Assembly (NCBI RefSeq): GCF_905147045.1
Contig: NC_065910.1
Span: 7,936,001 to 8,000,000, forward strand
Direction: 5' to 3'
From: Nymphalis io
Lineage: Eukaryota > Arthropoda > Insecta > Lepidoptera > Nymphalidae
DNA length: 64,000 nt
Below, one piece after another: positions 54,423 to 64,000 of the stretch; positions within the stretch are counted from its first letter, which is position 1; every line of letters starts with the position of its first letter. The position numbers and the translations under genes are program-made. The notes under the pieces were generated by a model that was not told the origin of the DNA, did not search any database, and was given only the letters and a program-made list of their open reading frames with translations.

Positions 54423-55050
54423 ATATTTAAAACAAAAAAATGTTTTAAATATTTCTGTTTTTCCAAATCAATTTTTTTATAAGACATTGCGTGATAACCT
54501 AATATTTGAACATTTATTGAAACTACTTTTGGTTGTGCTAAATAAATAAAGAACTAAATTAAAAAATGATTGAATGAATGAATAAATATATATATAGACC
54601 GAATAGCGATTTTACACAACTTTATAAATAGTATTATAACCTACAATTGGAACTAAAATACGTTATATCGGTAAACTCAAGTGCCCTTTATCTCCCGTCG
54701 AAGGGTAATTTATACCAGCACTTGTTTGCATTCACTGACTATCACACCGACGTGTGTGACGAGCAAAAATGGTGCACCATTTTGGGATTTGAGGGGTCAA
54801 ATATCAAAGTGCCTAGGAGACTTGAATATCTGAGTCCGAGTCTAATTAAGAAATAAATAGAGCGTCTGTTATTTTGCTCATACTTGTGCAATACAACAGC
54901 TTCAGCGTTTACTAAAAATTTAAAATGGCCGCTGATAGTCAGTATCGTCTAGGACAAATAGTTGCTTAATTTGAACTGAGCAACATATTACTACTTATCT
55001 ATACAATTTACTTTTACTATATGCATACCTCCAAAGCAGAAAAGAAAAAA
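54423..55050. other. AT-rich with one GC-richer patch
   Basis: Patch 54650-54860 carries a 69-codon ORF (54647-54856) and an exact 18-base palindrome AAAATGGTGCACCATTTT at 54766-54783. I think the patch is repeat-derived; the ORF has no domain I recognise. Confidence 0.3.
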
Positions 55051-55287
55051 CAACATATTAATATCCCACTGGTGAGCTAAAGCCTAATCCCCTTTGGAGA
55101 AGGAGATTTGAAGTTCATTGCACCAATCTGCCCTAGTACAGGTTTCTTCACGATATTTTCCTTCACCGCCAATAGTTATTATAAACACAAATTAAGTACA
55201 TGAAAATTCAATGGTGCTCACCGGGGCTTAAATCCATAATCAGTTAAGATTAACGCGTTCGCACCAATGGTCTGTCTCGCTCGGTTG
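55051..55287 (-). mobile_element. SINE family A, diverged, minus strand
   Basis: ATTAATATCCCACTGGTGAG, ACAGGTTTCTTCACGATATT, AACACAAATTAAGTACATG and a head with altered box B (GGGCTTAAATCC). Confidence 0.75.
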
Positions 55288-56109
55288 AAATTTATGCGTG
55301 ATGCAATTTGTTATAGGTTGTATATCTCATAAATATTAAAATTAAAAACGACTTAGATCGATACAATTTACTTGAATGATATAAATTATATAAATATTAT
55401 TATTTTAGTCATATAAACACACACATACATTACATTGTTACATGTTCTAAAATATTTCTGGTAAGGGTTATACCCTTACCAGACTTTTACCAGACTTTTT
55501 TTACCAATTAATAATTTTATACCTGCTTAGTGACGGTTTAGTCAAACATTGATTTATCTCTTTCTATCATTATTGATTAGACGTTCGAAAGAAGAAGACA
55601 GCATTGTGATACCAATCACCCGCTTAACAACTATAAGTACGATTATTAGTAATAGTAAATAATAAATTAAGGTAATTTATTAGAATAACTATTGACTTTC
55701 TTGTAGTTTCTCTTAACATCAAAGGCCACTCTCTTACGCTTATTTTAAACTTGTAATATTTCATATCTACCACTGTCCAATTCCATCACAACGGGTTATC
55801 GTATTGTAACAAATAAATTAATTTTAATTTTTACGATTACGGTGTAATAGCAACCGTTTCGTCTCAAGTTGGCAAGATATCAGATATATTACGTGAGTGC
55901 GAGGTAAACAAAACTCCGAAGGTAAATATATCATTCCTATACCCTAAATATTTACTTCGAGACTTCGTATCAAGTTGATATTATTTATGTTTTCCATTTG
56001 CGTATACATTATTATTACATCCTTGTTATTATGTATAATCTCAATTTCTATTTTCATACCGTTATGATGATTCAATCATAAAATTCGATTATCTTCAGGC
56101 TCGGAATAC
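55288..56109. other. AT-rich; one short palindrome
   Basis: CTGGTAAGGGT (55458-55468) and ACCCTTACCAG (55472-55482) form a perfect inverted repeat around TAT. No gene seen. Confidence 0.5.
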
Positions 56110-56296
56110 TACGGCAACGATTAAAGGGCAAGTGAGCCATTGTAACAAGCACAAGGGCTATAAAATAGTTCAAAAGATAGGTATCATATTGGTGATGTTA
56201 AGTGGTTATTTTCTTACAATGGCAATGTCTAATGGTGGTGGTGACCACTTAACATCAGGTGATCCATTTGTCAGACTGCCTACCTAATACCATAAA
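56110..56296 (+). mobile_element. Repeat family B, 5'-truncated, diverged
   Basis: GGCAAGTGAGCCATTGTAAC, TCTTACAATGGCAATGTCTA, ACATCAGGTGATCCATTTGT. Confidence 0.65.
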
Positions 56297-56887
56297 GAAA
56301 CAATAAGCTGATTGCAAAATAATTTAAAGAGGCCTTTCTGTACCTAATCTAATACAAGAACTCAAGAACAAACTCATATTATTCACGACGAAGTGAGACT
56401 GGAACTAAAAATAGCAAATATAAATAATATTCCTACTCACATGATTAGATGATCCATAAGTCAAATTTAAAAATCTACCACAATTATAGGATTCGCTAGA
56501 CCATTCACATAAGAATCACGCATTCTATATAATGTATTAATATAATGCTATAAAACGATATAAGTAACTTTTCCATAGTATTTTTTAAAACAAATGAATT
56601 TTATTCCCTGACATGTCTATAAAAGAAGAACAGATCACGAACTATTCTGTAGACAGTTTTGACGTCTACAAATCGTCCGTACAAAGTTTAGATATATGTA
56701 TTATTAGTTTTCAAACGTTCGTTTTCTTAACTTTCTGAGATTATATAATTAACTGTTATAATTTATATACAACAATATTATATTGTTTATATCGTAATAC
56801 ATATAACTTTTTCAACTTTAGTTGGTGTAGTGTACACCCATCTACAATAATATATATATATAAGTATTTTTATTAGTATTTAATAAA
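56297..56887. other. AT-rich sequence, no gene seen
   Basis: No feature recognised. Confidence 0.45.
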
Positions 56888-57192
56888 GCCGAGATGGTCT
56901 AGTGTAAAAAACGCGTGAATCTTAACTGATGATCGTGGGTTCAAGACCGGGCAAGCACCACTGAATTTTTATGTGCTTAATTTGTGTTTATAATTCATCT
57001 CGTGCTTGACGGTGAAGGAAAATATCGTGAGGAAACCTGCATGTGTCTAATTTCATTGAAATTCAGCCACGTGTGTATTCTACCAACCCGCATTGGAGCA
57101 GCGTGGTGGAATAAGCTCCACACCTCCTCCTCAAAAGGAAGAGGATGCCTTAGCCCAGCAGTGGGCTATTAACGGGCTCTTACTGTTACTAT
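56888..57192 (+). mobile_element. SINE family A, full length
   Basis: GCCGAGATGGTCTAGTG with a small gap in the D-arm, box B GGGTTCAAGACCGG, full body, and end ACGGGCTCTTACTGTTAC. Confidence 0.9.
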
Positions 57193-57696
57193 TTTATAAT
57201 ATAAATATATATTATTTGTGTATATATTATCTGTCATCTCGGGTGACACACATCGCGAAAATACAATAATACATATTGGGATTATTGGCGCGAAGTGAAG
57301 ACGGTGTTTGTGAATAGCGAGCTGATATAAAATATAATAAATCTTATTTAGTTTGTAATACCGACCTTACGTCGTGAGCTAAAGTGAATATTACACTTGG
57401 TATAATTTTGTACGAAGTCTTCAAGCAATCATCGTCGTATTTCAGCAAATTTACACAAAACAAATCAATTAAAAACCTATACCGTCCTTATAAATCGTTC
57501 CATCCAATGATTTAAAACATATCAATCTGATTAGTCGTTTGAGTTTATCGCGTACTGACAGATTGTCAGACAGAGGCGAGGGCGTGACCTTTTAGAGCGA
57601 GATTTTATAATATGATGTGCTAAATTATGCAGTTTATAGAATAAAGTAGATACAAATATTGACAATTTATATAGTGAAACTACAATTATCCTTAAT
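57193..57696. other. No gene supported
   Basis: Mixed-composition patch at 57270-57600 without an open frame or known repeat. Confidence 0.4.
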
Positions 57697-57800
57697 AATG
57701 TAATAAATGTAAAAGTGACTTTGTTTTTTTGTTTATTACGCTTTCATGTTGAAACTCCTCCACCAATCACAGTGAAATTTTGCATATATGTTATCAGGAG
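57697..57800 (+). mobile_element. Helitron-like repeat fragment
   Basis: TTTGTTTATTACGCTTTCATG and CACAGTGAAATTTTGCATAT match the units at 52990-53465. Confidence 0.4.
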
Positions 57801-58159
57801 TACAGAAACGGTGATATATTACTTGAATAGGGAATAATTCAGTCGTTCGTTCGTAGTACTTGTGTAAACATCAGTTTGTACCTGTGTCGATTAAAATTAA
57901 TAAAATAAAATAGTTCTAATAGCTTTTAGTGCAAAATCTGCAACTGACTATAGTGCCTATAATTAGTTTAACCGTAATTCATATCAATCGTGTCCAAAAA
58001 GTGCAGTTTTTTACCTAAAACTATACTCCTAAGTTGCTGTTATTAAGTGCTAGTGGAACAAAGTTATTTTACACCACCCACTTAGCACTGATAATTATTT
58101 GCTGCTAAGCTTAAGTACTCTACTGATCAACATTTTCGACCTCCATACCATCTGCACTA

Positions 58160-58253
58160 ATAGCAGCGCGGTAGTAAAAGTGACTGTAATTCAAAGACAT
58201 CGAGGGGTACCAAGATCAAATCCTGAATACACCGAGCTTTTTTTTTTTTTTTT
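58160..58253 (+). promoter_or_regulatory. tRNA-like unit with Pol III box B and T16 run
   Basis: GCGCGGTAGTAAAAGTGACT resembles a box A region and GATCAAATCC (about 58214-58223) fits box B. The T arm CAAGA/TCCTG pairs at four of five positions. A run of 16 T (58238-58253), a Pol III stop signal, follows at once. It lies in the LINE leader, 25 bases before the ORF1 ATG. It may be an inserted SINE head or a native part of the leader. Confidence 0.4.
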
Positions 58254-58278
58254 CTTCTATTTATTTATTTTTATAAGT

Positions 58279-59352
58279 ATGGTTGTGTGCTACACATGTA
58301 ACAATAATTTACTTGTAACTCAGAAGAGAGTTAAATGTACAAATACATCATGTAACCGTCATTTTCATGCGGACTGTATTAAGTTCAATGAGGCACAATC
58401 GAGCCGAGCTAAATGGGTTTGCCCAATATGTCAAGGGCCGAAATCAAAAACAGGGAATAAAAGCTCTCCTTCCGATCATGGCAAGAGTATTAAAGAATCT
58501 GAAATAGATTCACCAGTTTCCTTAGTAAGTAACATAGACTCCCAAGATGCTATTCTTCAAGAAATTCGAAATCTTCGTAGAGAAATGAATGAAAAATTTG
58601 AATACCAACAATTAAGCCTAAACGATTTCAATACGAAATTAAGTGAGATTCGCGGTGAAGTGCGAGATTTAAACTCCAAATTTTCTATAATGCGAAAGGA
58701 GTTAGATCAAGTAACTAATACAGTGCAGTTTTTATCTGATAATTTTGACGAACAACAACTCATTAACGATCGTTACAAAACAGATATCTCTCAATTAAAA
58801 ACAGAAAGCACATCTCTACGTGCGCAACTTAGCAAAGTCGCCAGCCTTATGGAACAGCTTGAGCAACGTGCTCGAGACTGTAATATTGAAATACAGTGTG
58901 TTCCGGAGCATAAGTCTGAAAACCTGCTTACTATTGTGAAACAACTCACTAGAGTCGTTTCGTGTGACGTAGATGATAGTGATATTAAAGAATTCCATCG
59001 CGTTGCTAAGGTTGATTCTGACTCGAAGCGCTCTCGCAATATCATAGTCAAATTAACCAGCCCGCGCGTCCGTGATACTATACTTGCAGCGGTAAAAACT
59101 TTCAACAAAAAGAATGAAAACAACAAACTCAATTCGACTCATTTAGGCATCGCGGGTGATAAGCAATCAATATACGTCAGTGAACATTTGTCCCCAACGA
59201 ACAAGAAACTTCATGCAGCCACGAGACTCGTCGCAAAAGAGAAGAAATACGAGTTTGTCTGGATCCGAAATAGCCGCATTTATATTCGTAAAAATAAGCA
59301 TTCACCTGCAATTTTAATAAGAAATAACGATTTTTTAAATAGTCTAAAGTAA
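58279..59352 (+). CDS. LINE ORF1: PHD finger, coiled coil, FP-like RNA-binding domain
   Basis: Nucleic-acid-binding chaperone-type protein of the retrotransposon, 357 residues from the ATG at 58279. I chose this start because the open frame upstream is the leader and T-run. A PHD-type zinc finger occupies residues 4-51 (C4, C7, C20, C25, H30, C33, C48, C51, with W46). Residues about 95-210 form a long heptad-rich coiled coil (EIRNLRREMNEKFEYQQLSL, LMEQLEQRARD), which would trimerise as in L1 ORF1p. Residues about 215-350 look like the domain shared with baculovirus FP proteins (RNIIVKLTSPRVRDTILAAV, YVSEHLSPTNKKLH, YEFVWIRNSRIYIRK). No internal damage seen. The stop at 59350 overlaps the open ORF2 frame. 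Confidence 0.82.
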   Translation: MVVCYTCNNNLLVTQKRVKCTNTSCNRHFHADCIKFNEAQSSRAKWVCPICQGPKSKTGNKSSPSDHGKSIKESEIDSPVSLVSNIDSQDAILQEIRNLRREMNEKFEYQQLSLNDFNTKLSEIRGEVRDLNSKFSIMRKELDQVTNTVQFLSDNFDEQQLINDRYKTDISQLKTESTSLRAQLSKVASLMEQLEQRARDCNIEIQCVPEHKSENLLTIVKQLTRVVSCDVDDSDIKEFHRVAKVDSDSKRSRNIIVKLTSPRVRDTILAAVKTFNKKNENNKLNSTHLGIAGDKQSIYVSEHLSPTNKKLHAATRLVAKEKKYEFVWIRNSRIYIRKNKHSPAILIRNNDFLNSLK

Positions 59353-59417
59353 TTTTTTGGTTATATTATTGTGCTTATTTCTTTTTTATTTATTTTTTCT
59401 ACCTGAGTAAGCATTTA

Positions 59418-62319
59418 TTGTGTTTTTTAGTTTTAAAATTCAATATTAAATTTTTTTATCAAAATGTGAGGGGCCTGCGGACCAAGACTGAGGACCTCTA
59501 TTTATCTGTTCTCTGTTGTGATTATGATGTCATTATTCTTACGGAAACTTGGCTGAATGATACAATATTTGATCATGAATTATTTGACACTCGATATTCA
59601 GTATTTAGGCGCGATCGTAGTACAACTTCATCTTATTTGAAAGATGGTGGTGGTGTTGTAATTGCCATACACAAAAAGTTTGAGAGTCTGAGAAAAATCA
59701 CTTGGGAATCTGTATGTGAAGATCTTTGGGTTTCATTTAAAATAGGTCAAAGTACTCAAATTAATATTTGTGGTGTCTATATTCCACCTCCAGTAAAGTA
59801 GTTGGAACTTAATTACTTTCTTAAAAATACTGCACAAGTTATTAACTCTAATACAGATGACGGCACAATAAACGTGGTGATTGGGGATTTCAATTTGAGC
59901 AATATTGTCTGGGAATATAGCACTTACAGTCGTAGTCTAATACCTGTACGTACAAACAATAATGTGGATTCTTTATTTATTGACACAATATTTTTTTGCA
60001 ACCTACATCAATGCAACTCAATTTCTAATAATAACGATAGAATTCTCGACCTAGTACTTAGCTCACATCCATCTTTTCTTACGGTATCTGAAGAAAAACC
60101 CTTAGTTCCGCCTGATTGTCATCACCCAGCCTTATTAATAGACCTACAGTATTCTACTCAAAAACACTATCTTAAAAGTAACACTGAACCTAAATATAAT
60201 TTTGCTTTTTGCGACTATAATACTGTTATTGAGGAACTTTCAAAGATTGATTGGGCACATTTATGGAAAAATTGTGGCTCTGTAGATGAAATGATAGAAG
60301 TTTTTTATGAAACTTTACTAAATGCTATTTACAAAAATACCCCAAAATCCAAACCCCGTGATGGCAAGCATCCCATATGGTATTCAGGTTCTCTAATACG
60401 TACTCTTAAGGAAAAATCAAAATATCATAAAGTATTCAAGAAGTATAAAAATCCTATGGATAAATACACTTATGATCTCCTAAGAGATCGCTCAAACGAA
60501 ATGATATTTGAATGCTATGATTTCTTCAAAAAAAATATATCAGACCATATTCGTAACAACCCTACATACTTTTGGAAATATTTTAAAGACAGAAAATGCA
60601 ATTCTAAGTCGATTCCCAATCAAATGATATCAAATGATATTAAATGATAGAAAAGCTACAGGAGGACAGGAAATATGTAATCTTTTTTCCTATAATTTTC
60701 AGTCGATCTATGATACCACACATAAGTTACCACCTTTCAACCCAAAATATTTAACTAGTATTAAATGTACTAATAACACATACGCCAAATGTTCTGTAAC
60801 AGACCATGAGGTTAAAACACAGCTTCTATCCTTAAATTGCAATAAAGGGGCGGGACCCGATCTAATACCACCTATATTTATTAAAAATTGTGCTAAAGTT
60901 TTAGTTAACCCTCTTACAACTATATATAATAAATCACTTCAATCGGGAATATTCCCAGCTAAATGGAAAGTTGCTTATATAACACCAATTCATAAGTCTG
61001 GAGACATTAATAATATAACTAATTACAGACCAATATCCATACTATCTACTTTTGGGAAAGTTTTTGAGTCACTAATTCAAAAAAAGATGTATTCTCATTT
61101 AAAACCTTACTTTGATTCATACCAGCATGGCTTTTGTCCACATAAATCCACAACATCTAATCTAGTTAGTTACATATCTGATATTTCTGAAGCTGTGGAT
61201 AAGAATAATGAGGTACATGCTATATATCTGGATTTTAAAAAAGCGTTCGACTTAGTCCACCACGACATTCTTATAACCAAATTGGAATGTATGGGTATTC
61301 ATGGTTCCTTGTTACGTTGGTGTGAGTCATACTTAAAGAATCGATCCCAATTAGTTGCCATGAAAGGTTTTAAATCTCTCGAATGTAATATACCCTCTGG
61401 TGTACCGCAAGGGTCACACCTAGGACCTTTGTTTTTCCTTGTTTTCATTAATGATGTTGGAAAAGTACTTAAATCCAAATATCAAATATACGCAGATGAT
61501 TTAAAAATATACAGGGAAATTAAATCACCAGAGGATATAGAAATCCTGCAAAGTGACATCGACAACCTTGTTTGTTGGTGTCTTGCAAATCGTATGACTC
61601 TAAATAAGGATAAATGTGTTCATATTACATTTAGTAGAAAACGAAAACCACTAAAACACACTTACTACATCGACGGTACGCCCCTTACGGAGTCAACGAG
61701 TGTAAGGGATCTCGGGGTGATAATAGATAACACCTTAAGCTTTAGAGATCACATTGATTACATCATATCAAAAGCCTCGCAAGTATCTGGTCTGGTGTTA
61801 AGATTAATGAAAATCTTTAAAGATCCAAGCTTGACAATATTAGTTTTCAATAGTATAATAAGGAGTATCCTAGAATATTGTTCAGTTGCTTGGAGTCCTG
61901 GGTATGAGGTGCACTCTGATAGAATAGAACGTGTACAAAAACGTTTTCTATATTACTTAGCGTACACAGATCTAAATGCTAAGAATTTTAACTCTTACGA
62001 TGCACGCCTAATTAATTATAAAGTGCAAACTCTTAAATATAGAAGAGAAGCTGCTGACTTTCTTTTTTTATACAAATTATTGCACGGATATATTGATGCA
62101 CCTGATCTACTTGCTAAAATTAGTTTCTACATTCCGCGTCAAGGTAGCCGTTTACAAAATCGTAAAATATTTAGCCTACCTGATGTCAAATCAAATCTTG
62201 GTCAACATTCGCCAATTTACCGTATTTGCTCGCTTGCGAATTGTAGTCGTCAACACCTAGATGTCTTTAGTGAATCTGTTGGTTCTCTTAAGAATAAACT
62301 TAAAACAAAATCACATTAG
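59418..62319 (+). pseudogene. LINE ORF2: APE endonuclease and reverse transcriptase, two lesions
   Basis: Polyprotein that nicks target DNA and reverse-transcribes the element RNA. The AP-type endonuclease has NVRGLR (N16 counted from 59418), LTETW (E43), a GDFNLS block and a DCHHPALL end. A TAG at 59799-59801 interrupts it in frame. After the endonuclease a linker leads to 60620, where CAAATGATAT is present twice in tandem (60621-60640), shifting the frame by one. The reverse transcriptase then runs open for 561 codons: NYRPISILSTFGKVFE, HKSTTSNLV, YLDFKKAFDLVHH, PSGVPQGSHLGPLFF and the catalytic YADD at 61489-61500 (residues 286-289 from 60634), then the C-terminal block with LEYCSVAWSP and RIERVQKRFLYYL. 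No ATG lies before the endonuclease; the frame is open back to the ORF1 stop, so coupled translation is possible. Confidence 0.85.
60621..60640 (+). repeat. 10-bp tandem duplication causing the ORF2 frameshift
   Basis: CAAATGATAT twice. Ten bases shift the frame by one and end the upstream frame at 60645-60647. Confidence 0.93.
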
Positions 62320-62518
62320 TTATGTAATAATTAAATAATTAACTAGTTAGTAATTGCACAAGTACTGTTCTTGTTAAATATGTTTTTTTAAAGCATGCTA
62401 GGTTTACATCCAGAAGACTGCAACTTATTAACACTCTGTTTAGCGTAGATTTTATTTTGTATGCACTAGTTGTAAGTCAGTTTTGTAAACTTAAAAAAAA
62501 AAAAAAAAAAAAAAAAAA
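62320..62518 (+). mobile_element. LINE 3' untranslated region and A-run
   Basis: AT-rich sequence after the ORF2 stop, ending in an A-run at about 62491-62518. Confidence 0.75.
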
Positions 62519-63639
62519 CTCTTTCGCAATTGTAATATTTAGGATGTTTTATAGTTGGATAACATCAATTGTTCATCAGTTTTGTCGTACGCACTTCTTA
62601 CACAATCTTTACGATTAATTACTGAAACAAATGTTACATTTAATCATCATTCGTTTTATTCCCTTTTTTAATTTATTAGACGAGCGATGACTGTACGAAA
62701 AAGAGTTTGGATTTTTCTAACACCTAAGTTGCTGACGTCACCCCTTTTTGGAAAGTTTTACCACCATACAGGTTAAAGCATGCTTTAGCTTTAGGTACGC
62801 TATAGAAAAATAAAGGCTATTAGTTCCCTTGATGAAAGCCCTGGCAAATGCTTGCAAAGCAACGGCTCGGCAATGACCAGTAATGCGTTATACCAAAACA
62901 TGCCTAGAATCACGTGCAGAGGACAGCCAACGTAAGGATTTTAGTAGACATAAAAATCTTACATAACTTGGATATCCCCAGGGGGCTACATACTTTTAGT
63001 AGGTTTTACCTGCCTAATGAAATTCAGACCGTTTTATTTTACCGAAGTACAAGGACAAAGATAGGTATATATAGGTAGCATTCGATACAAAAGCAACTTC
63101 TAGCTTTAATTTTTATAATGAAATAAAATGACTTAATAGCTATTTGTATTATAAAATAGATATAGGAAGACATATTCTAACCGATAATACGAATTATCGC
63201 AAGAAAAATAGCATATACTTGATGTGAACTGTCACTTTATGATGATAACTATATTTTTATATGCTCGCGCATTTTTTATGTAATACTATTTTTCGCCCGC
63301 GTGTTAATTGAAGAAAGGTAAGATTTTAGGTATAAAAATTTTGCCAAAATTGGTGTAATTGTTTGGCCGTTGAAGCGTAATCTAATTAAGTTGATTAGAT
63401 TTTAAACATTAATTAAGTTGATATTTGAAGGTTAACAAGAAAACGATGTTAAGGAAAGAAGCCACAAAAAATGCTGAATCGTACTCGTGGCACAAATATT
63501 CATCTATTTTTAGAAGTTACATATATTAACCAGCAACAATTTCAACTCTGAAGCTTTAGATAAGCAATAGTGATAATTTTCTATAAAATTTAACGACCGG
63601 TTTTATTGCTTCCACTGATGAAATGGGGGCTGGTGGCTT
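62519..63639. other. AT-rich sequence, no gene seen
   Basis: No ORF or repeat recognised. Confidence 0.45.
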
Positions 63640-63765
63640 CGTTTTCGCTTCGTGCTGCGGTTAAGGAAAACATGAGAAATCTTTTATGTGTTGGATTAAA
63701 TTATGCTAGATTTTAATGTACCAGCCCGCATTGGAGCTGCATGTTGCAATAAGCTCTTAATGTAG
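63640..63765 (+). mobile_element. SINE family A, decayed
   Basis: CTTCGTGCTGCGGTTAAGGAAAAC, ACCAGCCCGCATTGGAGC and AATAAGCTCTTAATG retain the family order. Confidence 0.5.
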
Positions 63766-63830
63766 AGGACAAACAAAAGGACAATCACTCTTATTTTATA
63801 GATTGTTTTCAAACCCCGACGTAAAAACTG

Positions 63831-64000
63831 CTACTGGTGGTAGGGCTTTGTGCAAGCTCGCCTGGGTAGGTACCACCCACTCATCAGATATTCTACCGCA
63901 AAACTTGATATAGTTGTGTTCCGGCTTGAAGGGTGAGTGAGCCAGTGTAATTACAGGCACAAGGGACATAAAATCTTAGTTCCCAAGGTTGGTGGCGCAT
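63831..64000 (+). mobile_element. Repeat family B, runs off the window
   Basis: ACTGGTGGTAGGGCTTTGTG through ATTACAGGCACAAGGGACAT to GGTTGGTGGCGCAT at the window edge, with a small deletion after CGCAAAAC. Confidence 0.88.

Larger units (their letters stand above)
57840..62518 (+). mobile_element. Near-complete Jockey/CR1-group LINE
   Basis: 5' leader from about 57840 (TCAGTCGTTCGTTCGTAG, start uncertain), ORF1 58279-59352, ORF2 59418-62319, 3' untranslated region and a terminal A-run at about 62491-62518. No target-site duplication was found by eye. Apart from one stop and one 10-bp duplication in ORF2 the coding sequence is whole, so the copy is young. The exact clade is not resolved; the A-tail favours Jockey, and the PHD-finger ORF1 is like CR1. 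Confidence 0.85.

Noticed and set aside
54647..54856. 69-codon ORF as a host gene
   Set aside because: Sits in a patch with an 18-base palindrome that looks repeat-derived; no splice or domain support.
58099..58278. ORF1 start at 58099
   Set aside because: That part of the frame translates the leader, the tRNA-like unit and the T-run; the PHD finger begins right after the ATG at 58279.
1..64000. CRISPR array, operons, prokaryotic promoters or rRNA
   Set aside because: No spaced direct-repeat array and no bacterial gene organisation; the sequence is eukaryotic and repeat-rich.

Overview
The window is AT-rich, repeat-laden eukaryotic nuclear DNA. I infer a lepidopteran, most likely a butterfly, because the same tRNA-headed SINE families recur many times and the LINE remnants (R1-clade, RTE/BovB-like, an R2-group LINE with a restriction-like endonuclease, and a Jockey/CR1-group LINE whose ORF1 has a PHD finger plus a baculovirus-FP-like domain) are types I associate with Lepidoptera. 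The family assignments come from memory and motif reading; no database search was run. There is no bacterial operon, CRISPR array, rRNA gene or functional tRNA gene.

Layout. 1-7.9 kb: AT-rich DNA with one small ORF (387-551), SINE pieces and a CR1-like 3' tail. 7.9-9.6 kb: a 5'-truncated R1-clade LINE nested in an old SINE, with a 15-bp target-site duplication. 9.6-25 kb: SINEs of four families and two short exon-like segments (15287-15359 and 19544-19572) with splice signals and matching reading phase. These are the best trace of a host gene, and most of the window may be its introns. 25-44 kb: a LINE C-terminus, more SINEs, and exon-like islands near 36.6-37.1 kb. 44.6-45.0 kb: RTE fragment with a 12-bp duplication. 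46.6-51.7 kb: an R2-group LINE split by a minus-strand Ty3/gypsy element; the LINE reverse transcriptase and the gypsy 3' half are both missing, as one deletion would leave them. 52-57.8 kb: GC-rich element fragment, Helitron-like pieces and SINEs. 57.8-62.5 kb: an almost complete Jockey/CR1-group LINE broken only by one in-frame stop and one 10-bp tandem duplication. 62.5-64 kb: AT-rich DNA and a SINE running off the end.

For reference, the short repeat families are: A, head resembling tRNA-Lys/Arg, 3' end rich in CTGTTACTGTTAC (Metulj-like by memory); B, about 290 bp, begins ACTGGTGGTAGGGCTTTGTG and ends in an A-run; C, head resembling tRNA-Glu, tail (ATT)n; D, tRNA-like head, tail (ATT)n; E, a lepidopteran repeat with GGCCGGCAACGC and a terminal A-run.

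The most notable observations are a SINE carrying a 5' inversion inside one shared target-site duplication (a twin-priming signature), several perfect fold-back palindromes including two inside SINEs that look like template-switch events, the phase-matched exon pair, and a tRNA-like unit plus T16 tract just before the LINE ORF1. I found no convincing wholly new biological system; the interest lies in retrotransposon mechanism and possible cryptic host exons.
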